Positions 46,035 to 54,632 of a DNA stretch of 64,000 nt are shown here, in pieces. Under the pieces are notes generated by a model. It ran no database searches, was not told where the DNA came from, and saw nothing but the letters and a program-made list of their open reading frames with translations. Numbering within the stretch: the first letter of the stretch is position 1; every line of letters begins with the position of its first letter. The translations under genes were made by a program, and so were the position numbers. Source of the DNA: Roseomonas gilardii (GTDB lineage: Bacteria; Pseudomonadota; Alphaproteobacteria; Acetobacterales; Acetobacteraceae); the NCBI RefSeq assembly GCF_001941945.1, contig NZ_CP015583.1, positions 4,240,501 through 4,304,500 of the forward strand, in the 5' to 3' direction.

Positions 46035-48140
46035 ATGCCGGAACCCGATTCCCGCCCGACCCTCGCCGCGCCGGACGAGGACCCCTGGCTCTGGCTGGAG
46101 GAGGTGGAGGGGCCCCGCGCCCTGGAATGGGTGGAAGGGCAGAACGCCACCCTGCTGGCCCGTCACGCCGATGCCTGCTTCGAGGCCGATCGCGACGCGC
46201 TGAAGGCGGCGATGGACCGGCCGGACAAGCTGCCCTTCGTCACCCGCCGGGGCGGGCTGCTGTACAATTTCTGGCAGGATGCCGCCCGGCCACGCGGGCT
46301 CTGGCGGCGGACCACGCTGGATTCCTACCGCACCAGCGACCCGGTCTGGGAGGACCTGCTGGACCTCGACGCGCTGGCGGCGGCGGAGGGGGAGGACTGG
46401 GTCTGGCAAGGGGCGCGCAGCCGGCCCGGCGCGCATGACCGGGCGATCCTCTCGCTGTCGCGCGGCGGCGGGGATGCGGTGGTGCTGCGGGAGTTCGACC
46501 TTCCCACCCGGCGCTTCGTGGAGGGCGGCTTCGCCGTGCCGGAAGCCAAGGGGCTGGTGGACTGGATCGACCGCGACACGCTGCTGCTCTCCACCGCGCT
46601 GGGGGAAGGGAATGCCACGCAGTCCGGCTATCCCCGCCGCATCCGGCTCTGGCGCCGGGGCGTGGCGCCGCTGGAGGCGGAGGTGCTGTTCGAGACCGCG
46701 CCGGAGAGCATGGGGCTCTGGGGCACGGTGGACCGCGAGACGGGCGACTGGGTCTTCCGCGAACAGCTCGGCTTCTATGACGCGCGCTATCACGTGGCGA
46801 AGCCGGGCGGCGCGGTCAGGACGCTCGACCTGCCGACCGACATGCGGCTGGACTGGCACCATGGCGGCACCGCCCCGGCCGGCGGGGCGGAACTGGAGGG
46901 CTGGCTGGTCCTCTGGCCGCGCACGCCCTGGACGGTGGCGGGGCAGACCCATGCGCCGGATACGCTGCTGGGCATCCGGCTGGCGGATTTCCTGGCGGGG
47001 AGCCGGGAATTCGCCACGCTCTTCGTGCCGGGCGAGCGCCGGGCGCTGCAGGGCTTCTTCTGGTGCCGGGGGCGGCTGGTGCTTTCCGTCCTGGACGACC
47101 TGCGCCCGGTCTTCACCCTGCGGACCCCGCCGGCAGGCGGCAGGGCGGATTGGCACGCCGAGGAGATCCCGGGCCTGCCGCGGATCGGCGTGGTCAGCGT
47201 CTGGCCGCTCGACGCGGAGGAGATGGAATCCGACGGCACGCTGATGGTCAGCGTCCAGGACCCGGTGACGCCGCCCAGCCTGATGCTGTCCTCCCTGGAC
47301 CTGCCCATGCCGGCGCTGCTGAAGCAGGCGCCGCACGTCTATGACGCGGCGGGGCTGGTGGTGACGCGGCACGAGGCGGTCTCGGTGGATGGGGAGCGCA
47401 TCCCCTATGTGCAGGTCGGGCCGGAGGGGCTGACCGGCGAGGCGCCGGTGCACATGACGGGCTATGGCGGCTTCCAGGTCACCACGCAGCCCTATTACGC
47501 CATGCGCACGGGCAAGCTCTGGCTGGAAAAGGGGGGCACCACCGTGCTCGCCAATATCCGGGGCGGCGGCGAGTTCGGCACGCGATGGCACGAGGCCGGG
47601 CGGTTGGCGGGCAAGGCGCGCTCGCATGACGATTTCGCCGCCGTGGCCGCGGACCTGGTGCGGCGCGGCGTCACCCGGCCGGGGCGCATCGCGGCGGAGG
47701 GCGGCAGCAATGGCGGGCTGCTGATCGCCAACATGCTGACGCGCTATCCGGAGCGGTTCGGGGCGCTGTTCTGCACCATCCCGCTGGTGGACATGCGCCG
47801 CTACACGAAGCTCCTGGCGGGGGCGAGCTGGATCGCGGAATACGGCGATCCGGAGAGGCCGGAGGACTGGGAATTCCTCCGGCACATCTCCGCCTATCAC
47901 TGTGCGGAGCCGGGGCGGGAATACCCGCCCATCCTGCTGGCCACGGCGCGCAAGGACGACCGCGTCCATCCCGGCCATGCCCGCAAGATGGCCGCCAAGC
48001 TCCAGGCCATGGGCTACGACGCGCATTTCTACGAGCCCGGCGCGGGTGGCCATGGCTACGGCAAGGACAGCGGGGAGATCGCCACCTTCTCGGCCCTCGG
48101 CACCGCCTTCCTGCGCCGGGCCATCGGCTGGGAGGAATAG
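46035..48140 (+). CDS. Prolyl oligopeptidase-family serine peptidase (S9)
   Basis: 701 residues. An N-terminal seven-bladed propeller (about residues 70-430) caps a C-terminal alpha/beta hydrolase domain. The catalytic Ser is in AAEGGSNGGLLIANML near residue 557, the Asp in TARKDDRVHPGHARKM and the His in GAGGHGYGKDSGE. WLWLEEVEGPRALEWVEGQN at the start is typical of S9A enzymes. No signal peptide, so cytoplasmic. Start at 46035 because AGAGGA is nine bases upstream. It converges on the btuC-like gene with a 13-base gap. Confidence 0.93.
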   Translation: MPEPDSRPTLAAPDEDPWLWLEEVEGPRALEWVEGQNATLLARHADACFEADRDALKAAMDRPDKLPFVTRRGGLLYNFWQDAARPRGLWRRTTLDSYRTSDPVWEDLLDLDALAAAEGEDWVWQGARSRPGAHDRAILSLSRGGGDAVVLREFDLPTRRFVEGGFAVPEAKGLVDWIDRDTLLLSTALGEGNATQSGYPRRIRLWRRGVAPLEAEVLFETAPESMGLWGTVDRETGDWVFREQLGFYDARYHVAKPGGAVRTLDLPTDMRLDWHHGGTAPAGGAELEGWLVLWPRTPWTVAGQTHAPDTLLGIRLADFLAGSREFATLFVPGERRALQGFFWCRGRLVLSVLDDLRPVFTLRTPPAGGRADWHAEEIPGLPRIGVVSVWPLDAEEMESDGTLMVSVQDPVTPPSLMLSSLDLPMPALLKQAPHVYDAAGLVVTRHEAVSVDGERIPYVQVGPEGLTGEAPVHMTGYGGFQVTTQPYYAMRTGKLWLEKGGTTVLANIRGGGEFGTRWHEAGRLAGKARSHDDFAAVAADLVRRGVTRPGRIAAEGGSNGGLLIANMLTRYPERFGALFCTIPLVDMRRYTKLLAGASWIAEYGDPERPEDWEFLRHISAYHCAEPGREYPPILLATARKDDRVHPGHARKMAAKLQAMGYDAHFYEPGAGGHGYGKDSGEIATFSALGTAFLRRAIGWEE

Positions 48141-48153
48141 CGGCTCCCCCGCC

Positions 48154-49254
48154 TCATACCGATCGGCGCGACCGGCAAAGGATCACGGCGAAGGCCGGGG
48201 CGCCGAACAGGGCCGTCACCACGCCGATCGGCAGGGTCTGCTGCGGCACCAGGATGCGCGAAAGGATATCCGCCAGCACCGCCAGGATGGCGCCCATGAT
48301 CAGCGAGGCCGGCAGCAGCCGCGCATGGGAGGGGCCGACCAGGAATCGCGCTGCATGCGGCACCACGAGGCCGACGAAGCCCACCGTGCCGGTGATGCTC
48401 ACCAGCACCGCGGTCATCGCCGCCGTCACCGCGAAGAGCAGGGCGCGCACCCGCCCCACCGGGATGCCCAGCGTCATCGCCGCATCGGCGCCGAAGGTGA
48501 AGGCATCCAGCGCCCGGGCCTGGAACAGGCAGACGAGGCTCGCCACCAGCACGGCCGGCGCCGCGAGGGCGAGGTCGGGCCAGCGCACGCCGCTCAGATT
48601 GCCGAGCAGCCAGAACATCACCCCGCGCGCCTGTTCCGCATTCGCGGCGGTGGTGACGACATAGGCGGTGATGGCGTTGAAGAGCTGCGAGGCGACGACG
48701 CCGGCCAGGATCACCCGCTCCGCCCCGCCGCCGGAGGCCGAGGCCAGGGCGGCCACGGCCAGCAGCGCGGCCAGCGCGCCGAAAAAGGCACCGCCGGAGA
48801 GCGAGACCAGCCCGCCCCCCAGGCCCAGCACCACCACCGCCACGGCGCCGGTCGAGGCGCCGGCGGAGATCCCCAGCACATAGGGCTCCGCCAGCGGGTT
48901 GCGCAGCAGCGCCTGCAGCACCGCCCCCGCCACCGCCAGCCCGCCGCCGAGACAGGCCGCCATCAGCGCGCGGCTGAGCCGGTAATCCCAGATCACCCCC
49001 TCCTGGATTCGGCTGACCTCGTAGCCCGCGCCGAGCAGCCGGTTGGCCAGCGCCTTGAACGTGGTGACGAGGGGCACCGGCATCTCGCCCACCGAGACGG
49101 CCAGGGCGACGCAGAGACCGAGCAGCAGCAGCGCCAGCAGGGCCAGCACCAGCCGCGCCACCTGACCGGTGGCGCCGGGCCGGGCCGTCACCAGGCCGCG
49201 GATCGCCGGCCGGGCGGCTTCCAGCGGCAGCCCGTCGCTGGCCAGGCCGCTCAC
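48154..49254 (-). CDS. FecCD/BtuC-family ABC transporter permease
   Basis: 366 residues, about nine to ten membrane helices. The family imports vitamin B12 or iron chelates. GVIWDYRLSRALMAACLGGGLA, LLRNPLAEPYVLGISAGAS and GFVGLVVPHAARFLVGP are signature stretches. The GTG start at 49254 overlaps the stop of the substrate-binding gene (GTGA). The cobalamin riboswitch upstream points to cobalamin or a precursor. No ATP-binding subunit follows; the next gene is on the other strand. Confidence 0.93.
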   Translation of the reverse strand: MSGLASDGLPLEAARPAIRGLVTARPGATGQVARLVLALLALLLLGLCVALAVSVGEMPVPLVTTFKALANRLLGAGYEVSRIQEGVIWDYRLSRALMAACLGGGLAVAGAVLQALLRNPLAEPYVLGISAGASTGAVAVVVLGLGGGLVSLSGGAFFGALAALLAVAALASASGGGAERVILAGVVASQLFNAITAYVVTTAANAEQARGVMFWLLGNLSGVRWPDLALAAPAVLVASLVCLFQARALDAFTFGADAAMTLGIPVGRVRALLFAVTAAMTAVLVSITGTVGFVGLVVPHAARFLVGPSHARLLPASLIMGAILAVLADILSRILVPQQTLPIGVVTALFGAPAFAVILCRSRRSV

Positions 49255-50357
49255 GGCTTCGTCCCGCTTCCCTGGGCCTGCTCCTGCTTCTCCAGGGCCT
49301 GGATGCCCCTGGCCACGGCCTCGATGCCGTCGATGGTGCGCAGCGTCGGGTTCATCGACTGCGCCCCCACCACCACGAAGCGCCGCGCCTGCACCGCCGG
49401 CATCTGGCTGGTGACCGGGTCCGTCTCCAGGAACTGGCGCTTGACGCTCACGTCGTCGGCGGGGAAGCGGCGGCGCGTCATCTCGCCCATCACGATCACC
49501 GCGGGGTTGGCGGTGGCGATGGCCTCCCAGCTCACGGTCGGCCATTCCTCGGTCGTCCGGATGACGTTGCGCAGGCCCAGCAGCCGCGCGATGTAGCCCG
49601 GCGCGCCATTGGTGCCGGCCACGAAGGCATCGCCCTTCACGTCGCGGCTGGAGAACCAGAAGACCACCGGCAGGCCCTGCGCCTTCACCGAGGCGACCGC
49701 CGCCACCGCATCGGCCTCGCGCTTCCTCAACTGCGCCACCAGCGCGGCGCCGCGATCCCGCACGTCGAAGATCGCGGCGAGCTCCTCGATCTCCTGGTAG
49801 AGCAGCTCCATCGTGTAGGGCTGGCTCCGCACCCCGTCGCCGCTGCCGGAATTGTCCTTGCCCGTGCAGTCGGAGGGCGAGATGTAGGTGGGGATGCCGA
49901 GATCGGTGAACTGCTCCCGCCGTCCGACCCGGCCGCGCGGCCCGACATGCCATTCGAGCTGCACGGTGACGAGGTCCGGCTCCTTCCCCACCACAGATTC
50001 GAAGCTCGGGTCATTGTCCGCGAGGCGCGGGACCCTGGCATTCTCCCCGGCGAACTGCGGCAGCACCGGCTCCACCCAGAGCGCGGTGCCGGCGATCCGG
50101 TCGCCGAGGCCCAGGGCGTAGAGGATCTCCGTCTCCGACTGGCCGATGGAGACCACCCGGCGCGGTGCCTTGGGGAAGGTCAGGTCCAGCCCGCAGTTGC
50201 GCAGGGTCAGCGGGTAGCGGGTCGGCTCCGCGGCCGCCGGCGGCACCATGGCGCCGGACAGGGCAAGGCCAGCCCCGAGGGCGAGGCCGCCAAGGCGCCG
50301 CAGCGCCCTGCCCCGGCGCGGGCCGGCCAGGGCGGAAAGCATCGGAAAGGACGGCAT
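49251..50357 (-). CDS. ABC transporter periplasmic binding protein, BtuF-like
   Basis: 368 residues. A twin-Arg-poor signal peptide (to about residue 43, ending AAAEP) and a TroA/BtuF-type fold: FPKAPRRVVSIGQSETEILYALGLGDRIAG in the first lobe and PDLVTVQLEWH, VVFWFSSRDVKG, ANPAVIVMGEM later. It should bind the ligand for the adjoining permease. The ribosome site GGGAG eight bases upstream can pair in a small hairpin (50365-50381) behind the riboswitch. Cobalamin is the most likely ligand because of that switch; iron chelates are the alternative for this family. Confidence 0.9.
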   Translation of the reverse strand: MPSFPMLSALAGPRRGRALRRLGGLALGAGLALSGAMVPPAAAEPTRYPLTLRNCGLDLTFPKAPRRVVSIGQSETEILYALGLGDRIAGTALWVEPVLPQFAGENARVPRLADNDPSFESVVGKEPDLVTVQLEWHVGPRGRVGRREQFTDLGIPTYISPSDCTGKDNSGSGDGVRSQPYTMELLYQEIEELAAIFDVRDRGAALVAQLRKREADAVAAVASVKAQGLPVVFWFSSRDVKGDAFVAGTNGAPGYIARLLGLRNVIRTTEEWPTVSWEAIATANPAVIVMGEMTRRRFPADDVSVKRQFLETDPVTSQMPAVQARRFVVVGAQSMNPTLRTIDGIEAVARGIQALEKQEQAQGSGTKP

Positions 50358-50360
50358 GAA

Positions 50361-51074
50361 TCAGGCTCCCGCCTCCGGAGCACCCCGCCCGGCGGCCTGG
50401 TGAAGCGACGACGGCAGGTCTCCTGGCTCGCGGCTTCCGGCATCGGCGCGGGACGCCATGCCGGCTTCGCCAGCCCTGTCTTCCCGGGCCCCGGCCTCCT
50501 TGCGGAGAGGCGAGGGCTCAGTGACCCGCCAGGCCGTCTCCGGAAGGGGCGGCAGGGCGGACGGGCCAGCGGGGAACCGCTGACAGTTGCGGGGGCAGCG
50601 GCCGACTTGCTCCCGGGCGCGAGGCCCGGCCGGAGCGCACGGCCTTCCCTTTTCACCCGCTCGCGCGGGACCGTCGACGGGCCAACCTATCCCGCGCATG
50701 GGCCGGCGGGCAAGGCGAAGCCGCGACCGCCGCGGCACGCCATCCCTCACCCCATCCCGCAGCACGGGCACGCCGGCCAGCACATGCGGCAGCGGCGTGC
50801 CGTGGCGCTGCCGGTGCGCGGCGTCGAAACCCGCGCGCTCCAGCGCCTCGCAACGGTCGAGATGGCGCAGCAGCAGCCGCTCCGCCCGTTCCGAGGAGGC
50901 ATGGCGGCGGCGCCACAGGCGCCAGAGGAGATGCGCGTTCACGGCCCAGGCGTCATAGGCATGCTCCCGCATCCGCTGGCGCACGGCGGGCGGCAGGGCG
51001 TCGAAGCAGGCCCATTCGTCGCCGCCCCAGCGGCGCCAAAGCGTTTCCCGGACGGTGTTGTCGTTTCCCGCCAC
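50361..51074 (-). CDS. DUF6525-type protein, reading frame continuing through the riboswitch
   Basis: The first about 108 residues are a compact basic protein: LWRRWGGDEWACFDALPP, MREHAYDAWAVNAHLLWRLW and LLRHLDRCEALERAGFDAAH, which I recognise as DUF6525. Its role is unknown. From the GTG at 51074 the frame has no stop until 50361, so it runs across the whole cobalamin aptamer for another 130 codons of low-complexity sequence. If one G of the G-run at 50750-50753 were missing, the protein would stop at 50747, right after VPVLRDG. The gene lies five bases behind the COG0523 gene. The conserved part is likely real; the C-terminal half is doubtful. Confidence 0.7.
   Translation of the reverse strand: MAGNDNTVRETLWRRWGGDEWACFDALPPAVRQRMREHAYDAWAVNAHLLWRLWRRRHASSERAERLLLRHLDRCEALERAGFDAAHRQRHGTPLPHVLAGVPVLRDGVRDGVPRRSRLRLARRPMRGIGWPVDGPARAGEKGRPCAPAGPRAREQVGRCPRNCQRFPAGPSALPPLPETAWRVTEPSPLRKEAGAREDRAGEAGMASRADAGSREPGDLPSSLHQAAGRGAPEAGA
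50403..50680 (-). ncRNA. Cobalamin riboswitch
   Basis: Read leftward, the aptamer has the expected order of conserved blocks: GGTGAAAAGGGAA at the start, GCTGCCCCCGCAACTGT in the core, GTCACTGAG, GGGAAGAC, and the closing B12 box GAGCCAGGAGACCTGCC. Behind it, GCTCC (50377-50381) can pair with GGAGC (50365-50369) and cover the ribosome site of the BtuF-like gene, so control is probably at translation. When adenosylcobalamin or a related cobalamin is abundant, expression of the uptake pair should fall. Confidence 0.93.
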
Positions 51075-51079
51075 GCCGC

Positions 51080-52274
<1,195 letters not shown>

Positions 52275-52285
<11 letters not shown>

Positions 52286-52919
52286 GGAGTGGAATCCGTC
52301 CGGCTTCGTCGAGGCAGAGGAGCAGCCGGGGCACGGGCACGCCGTCCATCGGCGGGGATCGGTGCACCAGCCCGCGGCCGGGCGCGGCGGGATGCGCGTC
52401 GCCCTTGAGGATCGCGGCATCGCCGGTGCCCAGGCGCGCGGGCACCGGGCCGCCTTGCGGGTCATGGGCACGCGCGGCTTCCGCCCCGAACAGGGGAAGC
52501 CATTCCGTGCCTGCCCCGGCATAGGTGCAAAGCAGGCGCAGCCCCACCGCATCGGCATGGAAGAGGCGGCAGGCATCGCCGGTGATGCCCTCCAGCCGCG
52601 CCCGGAGGCGCTTCCGACCCAGGATCACGGAGAAGCTGACGCAGAGCCAGCGGATGTCGCGCAACAGGGCGGGCGGCAAGGGCGCCGGCAGCTTCGCGGC
52701 GAGGCGGAGGGCGCAATCCTCGGCCAGATCCTCCACCACCATGCGGAAGGGGGCGAGGCGCATCAGGGGCCGCAGGACACCGGGTTCCGGCGGCGGGCGC
52801 TGCCAGATGGCAAGCGGCACGTCGGGCCGGCGCACCTCCATCAGCACACCGGGATCGGCGGCGGCCAGGATGCGGAAGGCGCCTTCATCGGGCGCTGTCA
52901 GGGCTTCGCTGAGGAACAC
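52275..52919 (-). CDS. DUF1826 family protein
   Basis: 214 residues from a GTG at 52919. [34 protein letters not shown] and [10 protein letters not shown] are the conserved blocks of DUF1826, with His and Asp residues that could bind a metal or resemble a 2-oxoglutarate-oxygenase fold. In many genomes it is next to COG0523 zinc GTPases under Zur control, as here. No activity is established. The ATG-less start sits only 15 bases from the operator, so the transcript may be leaderless or nearly so. Confidence 0.85.
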
Positions 52920-52934
52920 GCCCTGGGGTCTATA

Positions 52935-52954
52935 TGTAATGTTATAATATTACA
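52935..52954. promoter_or_regulatory. Zur-like operator
   Basis: TGTAATGTTATAATATTACA is a near-perfect 20-base palindrome in an otherwise GC-rich region and matches the Zur box type (GTTATA core with ATTAC arms). It lies 16-35 bases before the DUF1826 start, over the likely -10 region. A zinc-loaded Zur would block transcription. No Zur-type gene is in the window. Confidence 0.85.
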
Positions 52955-52984
52955 ATACCCGGCCCGCATTCGCGGCGGGGAGAA

Positions 52985-53003
52985 CCGGGGCGCGCCGCCC
53001 CGG
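52985..53003 (-). terminator. GC-rich hairpin behind the pyruvate kinase gene
   Basis: A perfect 8-base stem (CCGGGGCG and CGCCCCGG) with a three-base loop, 16 bases behind the stop. There is only a short mixed TT tract after it, so termination is plausible but not certain. Confidence 0.4.
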
Positions 53004-53018
53004 GACCAAAGGCTCCCG

Positions 53019-54554
53019 CTACCAGCTCCGCAGTCGGCGCAGGCGCGGGGTCTTCTTGTGCTGGTGCTCGTCCATGCGTCCGAGCAGTGAGTCCAGCTCG
53101 GCGATGGCGCGGTGCAGATAGGGGCCCTTGTTCAGCATGACGCATTCGGCCCGCGCCGCCATCGCGGCGTCGGTCATCTCGCCGCGCGAGGGCGCCCCCT
53201 TCTTGATCAGCCGCTCCAGCACCTGGGTCGCCCAGATCACCGGCACATGCGCGGCCTCGCCGAGCCAGAGGATCTCCTCCTGCATCTCCGCCATCCGGGC
53301 GAAGCCGATCTCCACCGCCAGGTCGCCGCGCGCGATCATGATCGCCGTCGGCTGCTGCCCCGCGGCGCGCGTCAGGATGGCGGGCAGGGCACGGACAGCC
53401 CGCGTGGTCTCGATCTTCAGGATCAGCGACAGGCTCCGCCAGTCATCGGGCCGGCGGCGCTCCAGCTCCTCCTGCAACAGGGCCACGTCCTGGGCCGACT
53501 GCACGAAGGAATAGCCGATGCCGTCGGCATGCTGCGCGACGAAGTCCAGGTCCTGCCGGTCCTGGTCGGTCAGCGCGGCGCAGTGCAGGTCGGTATCGGG
53601 GAAGTTGATGCCCTTTTCCGGCTTCAGCTTCACGCTGCCGCCCGCCGCGGCGGTGACGCGCGCCACCACCCCCCAGGGCTCCACCCGCTCGATGCTGGCG
53701 CCGAGCTTGCCGTCATCGATGAAGAGCCGCTCCCCCGGCCGGACCATGCCCAGCACCCCGCCCAGCGTGCATTCCACCGACGCACGGACCCCCTCCGGCG
53801 CCACCGCCCCGATCCCGCCGGGCGCGGTGACGACCAGCCGGTCGCCTTCCGCCACGCGATGCGCGCCGGCCACCCGCACCTCGCCGGTGCGGATCTTCGG
53901 GCCGCCCAGGTCCATGATCACCTTCATGCGCCGGCCGGTGGCGGCCTCGGCCGTCCGGACATGCGCGATCATGCGCTGCCAGGCCTCCCGCCCGTCATGG
54001 GCGCAGTTGATCCGCACCGCCTCGACGCCGCGCTCGGCCAGTTTCCGCATGAAGGCGGGATCGTCGGCGGCCTCGCTCGGGCAGGTGACCAGCAGATGCA
54101 CGGGCCGTTGCGGCGAGGCCGGGCCCAGCACCGCCCGCGTCCGTTCCGCCAGCCGGCGCTCCCCCTCGAAGAAGGCTGCCGGCGACACCAGCGGCTCCTC
54201 GGCCGGCCGTCCGGCCAGGGCCGCGAGAGCGCGTTCCACGCTTTCCAGCACGGGCAGCACACGGCTTTCCAGCCGGCCCAGCGAGGACAGGCCCAGCAGC
54301 ATCAGCGGCCGCTGCAAGGGGCGCAGATCCCGGTGCCGCAGCGCGAGATAGCAGGCAAGGTTCTCCGCGCCCGGCCGGAAGTCGGGCTGGTGGAGCGAGC
54401 CCTCCCATTGCCGCACCAGGCTGCGCCCTTCCTCGCGCACCGCCTTCAGCAGGGCCCGGATCTCGGCATGCAGGACTGGCACATCCACCGGCAGGTCCTC
54501 TCCGGGGAGCGGCTGCCCTGTGGCTTCGGAAGACCGGGCGGGATCATCGGACAT
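53019..54554 (-). CDS. Divergent pyruvate kinase without the C-terminal regulatory domain
   Basis: 511 residues. The first 140 are a helical extension not found in standard enzymes (PVLHAEIRALLKAVREEGRS onward). Then comes the barrel: VRINCAHDGREAW in place of the usual R-x-N-F-S-H, DLGGPKIRTG in place of TKGPEIRTG, FIDDGKLGA, LILKIETTRAV with the catalytic Lys, and IMIARGDLAVEIG. The protein ends soon after the ATQVLE block, so the allosteric C domain is missing. Lysine at the Glu117-equivalent position suggests potassium-independent catalysis. Start at 54554 because AGGAG is seven bases upstream. Confidence 0.8.
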   Translation of the reverse strand: MSDDPARSSEATGQPLPGEDLPVDVPVLHAEIRALLKAVREEGRSLVRQWEGSLHQPDFRPGAENLACYLALRHRDLRPLQRPLMLLGLSSLGRLESRVLPVLESVERALAALAGRPAEEPLVSPAAFFEGERRLAERTRAVLGPASPQRPVHLLVTCPSEAADDPAFMRKLAERGVEAVRINCAHDGREAWQRMIAHVRTAEAATGRRMKVIMDLGGPKIRTGEVRVAGAHRVAEGDRLVVTAPGGIGAVAPEGVRASVECTLGGVLGMVRPGERLFIDDGKLGASIERVEPWGVVARVTAAAGGSVKLKPEKGINFPDTDLHCAALTDQDRQDLDFVAQHADGIGYSFVQSAQDVALLQEELERRRPDDWRSLSLILKIETTRAVRALPAILTRAAGQQPTAIMIARGDLAVEIGFARMAEMQEEILWLGEAAHVPVIWATQVLERLIKKGAPSRGEMTDAAMAARAECVMLNKGPYLHRAIAELDSLLGRMDEHQHKKTPRLRRLRSW

Positions 54555-54632
54555 GCGGCGTCTCCTGCGGGACAACCACCTTTCTAGCGCAGCCCGCCCG
54601 GCTCCCGCGTGAAGCTGACGTGACGCGCCGGA

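Noticed and set aside
44670-48053. A 1127-codon open frame on the minus strand covering the S9 peptidase gene
   Set aside because: Only the part from 45698 to 44670 has a recognisable domain. The rest is the antisense of the S9 gene, which has an intact catalytic triad on the plus strand; long antisense frames are common at this GC content.
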